Positions 10,759-21,932 of a stretch of DNA of 64,000 bases are shown one piece after another. The translations under genes and the position numbers were made by a program. The notes under the pieces are model-generated. The model was not told the DNA's origin. It worked only from the letters and a program-made list of their open reading frames with translations, and ran no database searches. The number at the start of each line of letters is the position of its first letter. The stretch's first letter is position 1. Source of the DNA: Bufo bufo (taxonomy: Eukaryota; Chordata; Amphibia; Anura; Bufonidae); assembly GCF_905171765.1 (NCBI RefSeq), contig NC_053392.1, forward strand, positions 503,174,556-503,238,555, given 5' to 3'.

Positions 10759-11581
10759 GTAGGGTTGAGTAAAAAATCACGTAATCTCCTTCCCTTTAAC
10801 AGTATATTCATAGCTTCTTCCTTCAAGAGGGTGTGAGAATTTGTAGCAATATGTGCGTGATCTCTCACAATGTAACCTCACCCAAGGGTTTAGCAACAAT
10901 AAGAACACTCAAGCACTAGTAATATTTGTCTCATATATGTCTATTGTGTAAGGCAGGGTAAAAACATTTTTTTTAACTGTGTCAATGCATCGTGCAGTCA
11001 CCAAATGCATGACAAAGAAAATTAAAATCTTATACATGTTACCCACATTTTTATGTTAAATAATCTCAGCATCATCAGTTGAGAAGTAAGGAAGGCCCGT
11101 TACGCCTTCCTCCTCTCCTCCTGCCATGCTCTCCCCGCGTCTCCCTCTCCCCCGACTCAAGCCCGGTATCTAATTCCCCGGATTGACCTGGGGTGACCGC
11201 GCTTCTTACTGTGGCGGTTGTTACGTCTGACCTTTTAGACGCTGACTGACGCTGACTCAGTGCCTGTATGTGAAACTTATCTTCTTTCTCTACCGCATTG
11301 TCACAGATGCGGTGTGGGTGGAAAACTCCACACCAAGCACAGGAGGAAAGTGGATAGGAACTAGGCCTGGAAATTAAGGTAAAGGAGAAGGTCACCTCCT
11401 AGAACAACCCTAATCCAAGTAATCCAAGAAGGTCACCTCCTAGAACAACCCTAATCCATGTCTAACTATCAGTATGAACTGACCTCGATGGTAGGAAACT
11501 TCATAAACAGGAACCTAGAGCCCAACACACCCTGTAGGGCCCTGGTATAGTGACCGGACTTGAGACAACCTATTCCTCCAG
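10759..11581. other. Anonymous spacer with a short tandem duplication
   Basis: No recognised gene. A direct repeat GAAGGTCACCTCCTAGAACA / ACCCTAATCCA occurs twice in tandem (about 11,389-11,458). The Arg-rich minus frame at 11,075-11,395 resembles no known family. Confidence 0.5.
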
Positions 11582-12167
11582 TAGTGTTGAGCGCGAATAT
11601 TCGAAAAGCGAATTTTTATCGTGAATATCGGCACTTTGAGAATTCGCAAATATATAGAATATAGGGCTATAGATTCGTAATGACGAATATTCTTTTTTTT
11701 TTTTTTTTAACACAGTACACATCAGGTGATCAACCCTCCCTTCTTTTAGCTTGTGGGCCAATGAGAAGGCTTTGTCACAGCTTAGCAACATCCCTAGAAA
11801 CCAATAGAAAAGTTGCCTGCCCCTTACTATACAAGTTGCACGAATTGCGAAAAATATGCGCATCATTAATTGCCGAAAATTCGCAAGCGCAAATATATTG
11901 GAGCACTCTATCTGCATATAAAGCTATTCTAATGTTCTGCCGTGTCAACCATTTTCTCCAGTCTCAGGAAACTTATACCAACTTGAAAAATGTAGCATAA
12001 GTGACCCACGCCAGAATTTCACGCGCATTACGCAAATAATACATTGCAGATTTTCACAATCAAGAATATAATCTCCAATTCTCAAATTCGCGAATATATG
12101 ACGAATATTCTACAAAATATTCGCGAAATATCGCAAATTCGAATATTGCCCCTGCCTCTCATCACTA
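11582..12167. mobile_element. AT-rich hAT-type MITE (copy 1)
   Basis: Ends TAGTGTTGAGC (left) and CTCATCACTA (right) are inverted repeats. The interior is dominated by CGAATATTCG-type palindromes, plus a T run and a CTTGTGGGCCAATGAGAAGG block. The same family in opposite orientation is at 13,159-13,751, where an 8-bp target duplication is clear. Here the flanks (TCCTCCAG and TTTGCAGG) do not match, so the insertion is old or rearranged. Confidence 0.8.
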
Positions 12168-12550
12168 TTTGCAGGATGCTCTCCTGAAGTAATCAGGTTT
12201 TTAGGTCTCCACTATATCCCGGAAGGCTTCTAGTGAATAAGGACAATTCTGTGCACTAATTATCCATTCGTGTTCCGGCACTTGGAAAGTTGCTCTCAGG
12301 CACTTGTGCTGGTGAGGTCCATCGGCTAGACTCAGCTGTACATACATGTGGACAGCTGCGTGTGTTTGTGACTAAGTGTCTTTTATGGGTTAACACAGAT
12401 CGCACTATGTCTTCTGCAATATTGAACGAATACAGGATAGGAGCGTGCAGCACTTCTCTGGAGGACAGTGGCTTCATTGTATACGGACTTCTTGTCCTAT
12501 CACCCATGAGGAGTGGTAAGTGGTCACTTACTGTATTCTCTTCTCTTTAG
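12168..12550 (+). other. Spacer with possible first exon
   Basis: Unique-looking sequence. ATG at 12,407 opens a 36-codon frame ending at a good splice donor (AGTG|GTAAGT near 12,515). Its phase does not match the next candidate exon (12,551), so a direct link is unproven; it may be chance or a separate transcript. Confidence 0.25.
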
Positions 12551-13933
12551 GACATCTACTACCTCCAGCAGTGCATCTATGGCCTTGGACCCTTCTCAAG
12601 TGAGTAGTTTGGGTAATAAGACTCGACTATGAAAACTTGATCTGATCTCTAGGTTTAGACTGATCTGAAGTAAACTCATGATCTGGTTGTGTTTTCTCTG
12701 CAGCTTATCCCTGCACCGTGGAGGAGAGAAACCAACAACTTCTTATCTACTCCATGAGATTCCTCCCGTCTCCAATCTTCAAGATGGAGGTGAGTGATTC
12801 TACTGCCTGTCATATTGTCCTTATAACAGATTCCTCCATGTTCTGTCTATAGATGTGAAGGTTTTATAGGAAAGTCTCATAGACGAGTGACTGACTCTAT
12901 TCTTAGCGCCTCATGCCGACCAACCATGAAGCTCAGAGGAAATACCTGCCATTTCCACTGAAGGAAGAAGATTCAGAGCCAGCATTGATCATGGCAAGCC
13001 ACCTGTGTGAAGACCCGAAGATGCAGGAGGCAGAGACATCCCGGGAGCTTCAGGATAAGACTACTGAGAGGAAGTCCCCCAAGGAGCAGAGAAGAGAACA
13101 GAGGATGGTTAAACAGAAACTGGATTTGAAGAGCAAGAACCTGAGAAGAGTTCAGCATTAGTGATGAGCGGCAGGGGTCATATTCGAATTCGCGATATTT
13201 CACGAATATTTTGTAGAATATTCGTCGAATATTCGAAAATTCGAAAATTCACGATTTTTTTTTTTTTACTCGAAAAATCAGAAAGGTAATGATTGTGTAA
13301 TATGCGAATTTTCAGAATTAGAATTTTCGGATTCGACTTTTTTATTGCAAATTTTTCAACTTACAACTATTAGACGAAGATCATAGCACTATATTAGCTA
13401 AATTGCTCTATATTCGATTTTTTTCGAATATTCTCTATATTGCTATAACTTAGTTTTTTTGAATATTCGTAATATTCTAAAACAAGAATATATAGCAAAT
13501 ATAAAAAAAAACGAATATAGAGCAAAATTCGCAAACACTACTACTCCTAAAGTCAAGTATATTGCAGCCTTCTTATTGGCCCACAAGCTAGAAGCAGTGA
13601 GGGATCATGTGTACTGATTAAAAAAAAATAAAAAAAATTGGAATATTCGAAATTATGAATATATATAACTATATTCGAAATATTCGCAAATTTTCGAAGT
13701 ACCTATATTCGCAATAAAAATTCGAAATTCGAATATTCGTGATCAACACTATTCAGCATCAGGCCGGAAGAAGAGAGAAGATCCGCCAGCCAACCTCCTT
13801 CCAGTATGTCAACACCAACCTGAGAGGAAAGAAGAACATCCTCTGGACCATCCTCTTCAAACCATCTGCCGGTGAAGGATGGAAACCACCAGCAGCAACC
13901 AAATCTAAAAAAATCATAGTTATTAAATATTAA
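12551..13933 (+). pseudogene. Unrecognised host-like gene, three exons, MITE-interrupted
   Basis: Three putative exons have canonical splice sites and compatible phases: 12,551-12,599 (acceptor CTCTTTAG, donor GTGAGT), 12,704-12,789 (acceptor TCTCTGCAG, donor GTGAGT) and 12,907 onward (acceptor ATTCTTAG). Together they read DIYYLQQCIYGLGP..., MRFLPSPIFKMERLMPTN, then a Glu/Lys/Arg-rich stretch. At 13,158 the frame enters a MITE and meets TAG at once. Beyond it (13,760-13,933) the same frame continues with REKIRQPTSFQYVNTNLRG and GEGWKPPAATKSKK to a stop. About 187 codons are visible. I do not recognise the family; it is probably basic and hydrophilic. It could be a real 3' gene portion with a disabling insertion or an older pseudogene. 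Confidence 0.5.
13159..13751. mobile_element. AT-rich hAT-type MITE (copy 2) inside an exon
   Basis: Flanked by an exact 8-bp duplication TTCAGCAT (13,151-13,158 and 13,752-13,759). Ends are TAGTGATGAGC and GATCAACACTA. The interior is full of CGAATATTCG-like palindromes, homologous in inverted orientation to 11,582-12,167. An 8-bp duplication supports hAT superfamily. Non-autonomous. Confidence 0.9.
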
Positions 13934-14396
13934 ATAAGCTCAAGGGTAGTAACATAGTAATAAATGTAAAACAATAGTAAAAATTAAAAATAATAACTAT
14001 TATTAGACAACTTAGAAATAGGAGTCAGGAGTTTGATCCAGGGTTTTAGGACTGATCGCCTTTTCCCGGTGGTCGGGAAGGAATTTTTCCCCTGTGACAC
14101 GGATTGACTGAATGTGTCCAGGGGTTTTCGCCTTCTTCTGGATCAAAAGCTTTAGGGATAGGGATCTAAGTTATAGTAATAGTAAAATATCAATTGTAAT
14201 AATAGTAATAATAATAGTTATTGCAGTATTTAGGCTAATTAACTAGAATAAAAAATGTATCATTAGGGATCAGGGGGTTTGATCCAGGGTTCTAGGACAG
14301 ATCGCCTTTTCCCGGGGTCGAGAAGGAATTTTTCTTCTGTGACACGAATTGGCAGAATGTGTCCAGGGGTTTTCGCCTTCTTCTGGATCAACAGCT
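13934..14396 (+). repeat. 244-bp tandem repeat, units 1-2
   Basis: Units begin near TTTGATCCAGGGTTTTAGGA (14,034) and TTTGATCCAGGGTTCTAGGA (14,278), about 244 bp apart. Each holds ATCGCCTTTTCCCGG, GGAAGGAATTTTTC and TTTTCGCCTTCTTCTGGATC, followed by an AATAGTAATA-rich tail. A third unit follows at 19,436, beyond the piggyBac insertion. The core resembles the 3' tail of a LINE-like repeat at 48,190-48,300. Confidence 0.85.
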
Positions 14397-14419
14397 TTAA
14401 TCTCTTACGTACCTGTACG

Positions 14420-15261
14420 CCCTGATGTCCAAGTCCTTAAGGACACAGGGCGTACAGGTACGCCCTGTGTATTTCCGATCACCGGCGGGCGGTGATCGGA
14501 ACAGAGTGCCTGCTGAAATCATTCAGCAGGCACTCTGTGACAATGCCGAGGGGGGTCCTGTGACCCCCCAGTATCGGCGATCGCAGCAAACCGCAGGTCA
14601 ATTCAGACCTGCGGTTTGCTGCGTTTCCGGGTCATTCGGGTCTCCGGTGACCCGATAACCCGGAATAGGATGGTGATCAGTGGTGTGATAATACACCACC
14701 AATCACCATCCTTAGATCCTGAGAGGTGGCGGTGACAACACCTCTCAGGATCGCATTCTATTGGCTGGACGAGCGGGCAGGGGTTAACTTTCCCCAGCTC
14801 TGCTCTCCTCCTCCACACTGCTTTTGTGGAGAGAGGAGCCTGTCCGTCCATCGGTGAGCCCAGCACCCCCACGTGAGCCACCAAAGTTCGCAGGGACAGG
14901 TTAGGGAAAGGTTAGGGAAAGGTTAGATTAGGCAGGGAGACTTTGGTTGTCTGGGGGTCCACAGCACACTCAGCTGTGCGACCCTAGACCCCCCCAGGGG
15001 TGCTGCAGCTTGACCCCTGCTCCCCTGCCCCCCCCCCCCCCCACACACACACACGCACATTTTTTTGGGCGCAAGCTCTTTTTTTTTGTGTGTGCACTGA
15101 CTGTTAGCGCATCGCCCATCGCACCGCTGATCAGCTTCAGACCGCTGATCAACGAGTTTGAATATTTTTTATTTAATTTTTTTTCAAATTTCTGAGGCTT
15201 TCATTTCTTATTTATATATTTTTTTTTCCTGTTAGGTTTAGGGTGGGTTAGGGTAGTAAAC
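14420..15261. other. piggyBac 5' non-coding region with inverted repeats
   Basis: Short hairpins follow one another: ACAGGGCGTACAGGTACGCCCTGT, GCCTGCTGAA/TTCAGCAGGC and ACCTGCGGTTTGCTGCG with its complement. Then come a C run with (CA)n (15,029-15,057) and an AT-rich leader with GGTTAGG repeats. No gene; it probably carries the element's promoter. Confidence 0.6.
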
Positions 15262-17084
15262 GTGAACACCCGTCCCCCCCACACACGCACACTAAATAAA
15301 GTTTTACACACACGCACACACACACTCCCCTATGGCCTGCCAGAGAGCCCCAGTGAGGATGAGGATGACCCCACTTTTCTCTTGTCATCCGCGTCCTCCT
15401 CATCATCTAGTGATGATGATGAGCCCCCAAAGAAGGCGGAAACGCCGCCAGGCGGAGCAAGGGGACCCCATGCCAGGGACCCTGTGGCCCACACTACTAT
15501 GAGCCACCCTTGGGCTCGTACTAGTTTACCGGCCCATCAGATAAGTCCACCTGAGCCCCCTACCGGTGAACTTGTCTGGTGTACCCCAGAGGATTTTGAG
15601 CCAGTGATTCCTCACTTTGTTGGCCAACCACAGTGGGCTTCACTGAATATGACTTTTTTAGTTTTTTTCTCAGTGACCACTTTATGAATCTGATGGTGGA
15701 GCAAACGAACTTGTTCGCCCAACAGTTCATTGTTCAACACCCGGGCTCCTTTTTGGCTAGGTCCGGTGGCTGGACTTTGGTCAGTGCAGCCGAGATGAAG
15801 ACATTTTGGGGCTTCGTGCTGCACATGGGCCTAGTAAAAAAAAACTGTGTCAGGCAGTACTGGAGTGGGGACGTCCTCTACCAGACTCCACTCTACTGTA
15901 TGGCCATGATACGTTCCCGTTTTGAGGCCATTCGGAAATGCCTGCATTATGCAGATAATGCAGCATGTCCCCCCCCGAAGTGATCCTGCCTATGACTGCC
16001 TGTACAAAATCAGGCCGGTCATCGATCACTTCGGGGCCAAATTTTTGGAGGCCTATGTACCTGGAAGGAAGGTCGCTGTTGATGAGTCTCTCATTGCTTT
16101 CAAGGGGAGACTCATTTTCCACCAGTATGTTCCCTCTAAGCGGGCGAGGTATGGCGTGAAGCTGTACAAACTCTGTGAGAGTACCTCAGGGTACACTTAC
16201 AAGTTTTGTGTGTACGAGGGGTGAGATTACCGTATTGAACCCCCAGAATGTCCCCCCACTCTGGGTGTTAGCGGGAAACCTGTGTGGAACCTTATGCACC
16301 CACTGCTAGATAAGGGTTACCACCTGTACGTGGATAACTTTTATACTAATATCCCCTTATTCCAGTCCCTCGCCGCCAGATCCACGTCCGCTTGTGGGAC
16401 CGTGCGGAAAAATCAATGCGGCCTCCCTACCCAAGCCCTCCAGGTACCTATTCCCAGGGGTGAGACCCATGCCCTTACCAGTGGAAACCTGTTGCGGATC
16501 AGATATAAGGACAAGAGGGATGTCCTTGTACTGTCCACAATTCACGGTAACGGCATCACCCCTGTCCCTGTGCGAGGTACTGCGGCAACGGTCCTCAGGC
16601 CCGATTGTATCGTGGACTACAATCGGTATATGGGAGGAGTTGATCTCTCTGATCAAGTCCTCAAGCCATATAACGCCATGCGTAAAACCCAGGCATGGTA
16701 CAAAAAAGTTGCGGTCTACTTGGTACAGGTTGCCTTGTACAACTCTTTTGTGCTGTCCCAGAGCGCTGGCAACACAGGGAAATTCCTGCAGTTCTATGAG
16801 GTAGTCCTCAAGGCCCTGATCTTTTCTGACCGGGAAAGTACCTCGGGAACTGGAGGCGCCCGGATCGCCCTTGGCCAACACTTTCCAGGTGTGGTCCTCC
16901 ATACTGGAAAGAAGGGACGGTCCCAAAAAAAGTGCAGAGTGTGTCACAAGAGGGGGATACGGAAGGACACCACCACTCAGTGTGACACGTACCCCAATCA
17001 TCCGAGCCTCTGCATTGACTGTTGCTTAGCGAGTACCACACTTCCATGGAGTACAAAATTTATAATCCCCTTCCCCAATTTTAA
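15262..17084 (+). pseudogene. piggyBac transposase, multiply broken
   Basis: DDD-type transposase that cuts at TTAA. The N-terminal part is acidic and Ser-rich (SEDEDDPTFLLSS). A frameshift occurs near 15,630; the next frame carries GFTEYDFFSFF and the bulk of the N-terminal domain. It shifts back at a C run (15,969-15,976). Catalytic region: AVDESLIAFKGRL (first Asp), YVDNFYTN (second Asp) and YNRYMGGVDLSDQ (third Asp). A CGA-to-TGA nonsense codon is likely at 16,222. The C-terminal zinc-binding domain is CRVCHKRG...CIDCC, with one expected Cys replaced by Tyr (QCDTYPNH). A last frameshift near 17,030 precedes the natural end. Clearly inactive, but all three catalytic Asp remain visible. Confidence 0.93.
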
Positions 17085-17199
17085 TTCTATTTGGCCACAG
17101 ACAATCGTCCAGAAAAAAAAAAATAAAAAATGGCTCTCAGACTTAAACAAAAATATATTTTTTTCAAAAATGATATTATTTTTTAAAACTAAAATAAAT

Positions 17200-18670
17200 A
17201 AAAAAAGTATACATATTAGGTATCGCCGCATCCGTAAGAACCTGAACTATAAAAATACCACATGACCTAACCCCTCAGATGAACACAGTCAAAGAAATAA
17301 AATAAAAACTGTGTAAAAATAGCTTTTTTTACACCATTTTTATTTTATTTTTTTGACTGTGTTCATCTGAGGGGTTATGTCATGTATTATTTTTATAGAG
17401 CAGATTCTTACGGACGTGGAAATACCTAATATGTCTACTTTTTAAAATTTATTTAGGTTTTTTCACTATAATATCCTTTTTTAAACAAAAAAAAAACATT
17501 TTAGTATCTCCATAGTCTGAGAGTCATTTATTTTTAATTTTTTAGCTGATTGTCTTAGGTAGGGGCTCATGGCTTTTTTTGTCACCTTACATCACAAAAA
17601 GTGTAATAGCAAGCGATCAAAAAGTCATATGCACCCCAAAATAGTGCCAATAAAACCGTCCTCTCATCCCGCAAAAATGAGCCCCTACCTAAGAAAATCG
17701 GCTAAAAACTTTAAATAAAACTGACTCTCAGACTATGGATATACTAAAATGTTTGTTTTTTTGTTTAAAAAAAGGATATTATAGTGTAAAACCTAAATAA
17801 ATTTAAAAAAGTAGACATATTCGATATTGTCATGTCTGTAAGAATCTGCTCTATAAAAATAACACATGACCTAACCCCTCAAATGAACACATAAAAAAAA
17901 AAAATTGTGCCAAAACAGCTATTTTTTGCTAAATTTTCCATTTTAATCCATTTTTTCCGTTAACAAAGCAAGAGTTAACAGTCAAACAAAACTATATTTA
18001 TTGCCCTGATTCTGTAGTTTTCAGAAACACCCCATATGTGGTTGTATAATGCTGTATGGCCAAACGGAAGGGCGCACAAGGAAAGGAGCGCCATATGGTT
18101 TTTGAAAGGCAGATTTTGCTGGACTGGTTTTTTGACACCATGTCCCATTTTAAGCCCCCCTGATGCACCCTAGAGTAGAAACTCCATAAAAGTGACCCCA
18201 TCTAAGAAACTACATCCCTCAAGGTATTCAAAACTGATTTTACAAACTTTGTTAACCCTTTAGGTGTTCCACAAGAGTTATTGGCAAATGGAGACGAAAT
18301 TTCAGAATTTTATTTTTTTGTAACCTTGCCTCACAAAAATTTTATATAGAGCAACCAAAAATCATATGTACCCTAAAAATAGTCCCAACAAAACTGCCAC
18401 CTTATCCTGTAGTTTCCAAAATGGGGTCACTTTTTTGGAGTTTCTACTCTAGGGGTGCATCAGGGGTCTTCAAATGGGACATGGTTTAAATAAACCAGTC
18501 CAGCAAAATCTGCCTTCCAGAAACCATAAGGTGTTCCTTCTGCGCCCTGCCGTGTGCCCGTACAGTAGTTTACGACCACATATGGGGTGGTTCTATAAAC
18601 TACAGAATCAGGGCAATAAATATAGAGTTTTGTTTGACTGTTAACCCTTGCTTTGTTGACGGAAAAAATG
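17200..18670. repeat. Serial inverted repeats in piggyBac 3' region
   Basis: Three adjacent palindromes. First, CTAACCCCTCAGATGAACAC (about 17,267) against GTGTTCATCTGAGGGGTTAT (about 17,359). Second, CAGATTCTTACGG...TAATATGTCTAC (17,401-17,450) against GTAGACATATTC...AAGAATCTGCTC (17,812-17,850). Third, AACAAAGCAAGAGTTAACAG (about 17,962) against CTGTTAACCCTTGCTTTGTT (about 18,640), with the CAGAATCAGGGCAATAAATA block also inverted. The same unit thus appears repeatedly in alternating orientation. Confidence 0.85.
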
Positions 18671-19311
18671 GATTAAAATGGAAAATTTGCCAAGAAACTG
18701 AAATTCTGAAATTTTATCTCCATTTCACAATAATTCTTGTGGAACACCTAAAGGGTAAACAAAGTTTGTAAAATCTGTTTTGAATACCTTGAGGGGTGTA
18801 GTGTCCAAATAGGGTCATTTCTGGGTGGTTTATATTATGTAAGCCTCACAAAGTGACTTCAGACCTGAACTGGTCCTTAAAATGTGGGTTTTGGAAAATT
18901 TCTGAAAAATTTCAAGATTTGCTTCTAAACTTCTAAGCCTTGTAACGTCCCCAAAAAATAAAATGGAATTCCTAAAATTATCCAAACATGAAGTAGACAT
19001 ATGGGGAATGTAAATGAATAACTATTTTTGGAGGTATTACTATGTATTATAGAAGTAGAGAAATAGAAACTTGGAAATTTGCTAATTTTTCAAAATTTTT
19101 GGTAAATTTGGTATTTTTTTATAAATAAAAATTAAATTTTTTACTCCATTTTACCAGTGTCATGAAGTACAATATGTGATGAAAAAATAATCTCAGAATG
19201 GCCTGGAGAAGTAAAAGTGTTTTAAAGTTATTCACACATAAAGTGACACTGGTCAGATTTGCAAAAAATGGCCTGGTCCTTAAGGTGAAAATGAGCCCGG
19301 TCCTTAAAGGG
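18671..19311. other. piggyBac right end, non-coding
   Basis: AT-rich 3' region running to the right terminus. It includes CTTGTGGAACACCTAAAGGG and the GGTCCTTAAAGGGTTAA end. No gene. It gives the uninterrupted counterpart for the fragment at 57,100-58,014. Confidence 0.7.
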
Positions 19312-19315
19312 TTAA

Positions 19316-19740
19316 GGATGGGGATCTAGGGTATAGTAATAGTAAAATAACAATAGAAATATTAGTAATAATAATAATAATTGCAGTATTAGAGGCTAAT
19401 TAACTAAAACAATAAATTATAATAGGGATCAGGGGTTTGATCCAGGGTTCTGGGACTGATCGCCTTTTCCCGGGGGTCGAAAAGGAATTTTTACCCTGTG
19501 ACATGAATTGGCCAAATGTGTCCAGGGGTTTTCGCCTTCTTCTGGATCAATAGGTTTAGGTGTAGGTACATAATTCTTAATAATAGGAGAATCATTAGAA
19601 ATATTAGTAATAATATTATAGTAGTAGTAATAACTTAGGATAATATATTATCTGGGATAGCAGTAGTATAATAAGGGGAATAATAGTAATAATTCTAATA
19701 ATATAGTCTTATATTAAATAACTAGAAAAGCTACAATTTC
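19316..19740 (+). repeat. 244-bp tandem repeat, unit 3 and decayed tail
   Basis: Starts GGATGGGGATCTAGG, the continuation of the unit cut at 14,396. The next TTTGATCCAGGGTTCTGGGA is at 19,436, about 243 bp after the previous unit once the piggyBac insertion is removed. Beyond 19,560 the array decays into TAATA-rich sequence. Confidence 0.85.
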
Positions 19741-20246
19741 TGGGGAAATTGTGTGAAGTGTTATTGCCTCCACCAGTAGTCTACAACTGGAGTGGGCAGA
19801 GTAACTGGGTAGAGTGAGCAGAGTAACTGGGTGGAGTGTTTGGAGTGAGTAAAGATAGTAAACATTACACTAACCAATGGCTTAGCCGTGGACATTTTTA
19901 GTGGCAGCAGGGATAGCTGAACGTTTTGATATAAGATTTGTCTAGGTAGGCTTGAAAATGAGGGAGTGGTGGCAGTTTAGAAATCATGTCCTGATTTCAC
20001 CACAAAAACGCAGATATTTCGTGAACCATTTGGCGAAACGTTCCACAAAGTAATAGCACACCAATTGGGAACAATCCGCACGTTTCGGTATATTACTGTC
20101 TATGTAGTGTAAAAACTGTGGGAGGAGTTAGAGTGGTAAATTTGACTATAATAATAAGAATATATATGTGAGATAACAGTAAGTGGTCTTGCCACGCAAG
20201 AACACTTAATAATAGGATAGTCATTAGTGCAAGTGTAGGGACCCAC
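19741..20246. other. Anonymous spacer
   Basis: Nothing coding. A short tandem GGGCAGAGTAACTGGGTAGAGTGAGCAGAGTAACTGGGTGGAG occurs at about 19,793-19,835 (16-19 bp units). Confidence 0.5.
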
Positions 20247-20250
20247 TTAA

Positions 20251-20766
20251 GGCTACTTTCACACTTGCGTTCAGAGCGGGTCCGTCTGGTATCTGCACAG
20301 ACGGATCCGCTCCTATAATGCAAACGCTTAGATCCGTTCAGAACGGATCCGTTTGCATTACCATGAACAAAAAAAATATATATATATATATATTTTTTTG
20401 TTCATGATAATGCAAACGGATCCGTTTTGACTTTACATTGAAAGTCAATGGGGGACGGATCCGTTTGAAAATTGAGCCATATAGTGTCAACTTCAAACGG
20501 ATCCGTCCCCATTGACTTACATTGTAAGTCTGGACGGATAGGTTTGCCTCCGCACGGCCAGGCGGACACCCGAACGCTGCAAGCAGCGTTCAGGTGTCCG
20601 TCTGCTGAGCGGAGCGGAGGACAAACGCTGCCAGACTGATGCATTCTGAGCGGATCCGCCTCCACTCAGAATGCATTAGGACTGGACGGATCCATTCGGG
20701 GCCGCTTGCGAGAGCCTTCAAACGGAACTCACAAGCGGAGCCCCGAACGCTAGTGTGAAAGTAGCC
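20251..20766. mobile_element. MITE with GGCTACTTTCACAC termini
   Basis: Perfect terminal inverted repeats GGCTACTTTCACACT and AGTGTGAAAGTAGCC, flanked on both sides by TTAA. The interior repeats (A)ACGGATCCG in both orientations, with an A/T palindrome at 20,369-20,400. TTAA may be a piggyBac-type duplication or simply part of the palindromic ends; superfamily is unresolved. The minus frame at 20,402-20,665 is a by-product of CGGATCC repeats. Confidence 0.85.
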
Positions 20767-21793
20767 TTAATTAGGTCGCAGTGACGTGGCAAGTGGGCTT
20801 CTACATTTTGATAATAATTGTGAGGATTCGCTCTGGTAGGCAGGGTAAGCGGACGCAAAACAGAGGCAAAAGAAACAGTTTGTAAAACAAAACTTCAATT
20901 TCCAGTCTTAGGCCTCCTGCACACGACAGTATTTTTTAACGTCCCGCAAAACGTGGTTCCGTTGTTCCGTGATCCGTGACCGTTTTTGCTTCCGTTGTGC
21001 TTCCGTGTGTCCGTGTTACCGTTTTTTTTGCGGCCCGCCAGAATTCCATTGCATGGTGAAAAAAATTTAATTTTAAGAACTCCACCCAGGATACTGGTAT
21101 AAATGAGGGTCACCTGAGTATGCATTTCTGGCCATTTTCTGTAGTCTTCACAGAGTACAGAGATTCATTTGGCTGCTTCTCTTTGCTGTTTCACTATGTC
21201 TGATTCAGAGTAGGAGTTCTTACTGCATTGGCTTGTTTCTGGGCAATGGGGTCCGCGCAGTCCTTTGTTGACTGAGGAACCGAGTAGAAGGCGACGATTT
21301 TGGGTCCATCCGTTAGTTTCCCAACGGTACCGGAAAGGACATTTTCATTCCCTCTACGAAGATCTGCGCCTGCATCCTGCGAAATTCTATTCCTTCTGTC
21401 GGATATCAGTGCCTACATTTGATCGCTTGCTGTCGTCTCTACGTACTGTCATTACCTTCATGGACACCAATATGAGGCGCAGCATTTCTCCTGAGGAAAG
21501 GCTCATCATCACGTTGAGGTAAGCAGGATAGTACTTTTATAGTTTAAACAGTAATGTGCAGTGCTTTTGTCAGGAGAAACATGTGCTCGAAAATGGCTGC
21601 TGTTAGACATGTGCTAATGTTTGCCGAAGTAACGTTTCTTTACCCTTTTTTGTTTTTAATTCATTTGGTTGGTGTTGTTTTTTTTATCCCCTTAATCCCT
21701 GGCACCTAACATCCCAATATTGTTTTTTTTTTTTACTTGCTTTTGTGCAAGTTTCAAACTTCTGTTCAGTTACCGGCCTCCAGACAATCCATG

Positions 21794-21932
21794 AATCCCC
21801 TGCACTCGCCAGTAGTTTGTTTAAAAAGTTGTTGGATTCAGTCAGTCAGCCATGTTACTGCAGTCTGTAACCTGCCTGTCTGAGTGACTAATTTTTCATT
21901 TTTCTGGGATTACTGGCGAGTGCAGGGGATTT
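21794..21932. repeat. Inverted repeat in Harbinger intron
   Basis: AATCCCCTGCACTCGCCAGTA (21,794-21,814) is repeated in reverse complement as TTACTGGCGAGTGCAGGGGATT (about 21,909-21,932). The loop is about 95 bp. Probably a small foldback remnant. Confidence 0.8.

Larger units (their letters stand above)
14401..19311 (+). mobile_element. piggyBac element
   Basis: Bounded by TTAA target duplications at 14,397-14,400 and 19,312-19,315. The left end starts TCTCTTACG; the right end, complemented, starts CCCTTTAAGGACCGG. It holds a broken transposase (15,262-17,084) and a long 3' region of inverted repeats. Removing the element and one TTAA joins two units of the surrounding tandem repeat in register. 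A fragment of the same 3' region occurs at 56,940-58,014. Confidence 0.93.

Noticed and set aside
11574..12175. 8-bp duplication for the first AT-rich MITE
   Set aside because: TCCTCCAG and TTTGCAGG do not match well enough.
12407..12514. First exon joined directly to the exon at 12,551
   Set aside because: Phases do not match and the join leads to a stop in the third exon, so it is kept only as a possible separate exon.
20402..20665. Open frame with repeated DPF/DPS as a small gene
   Set aside because: It arises from CGGATCC repeats inside a MITE.
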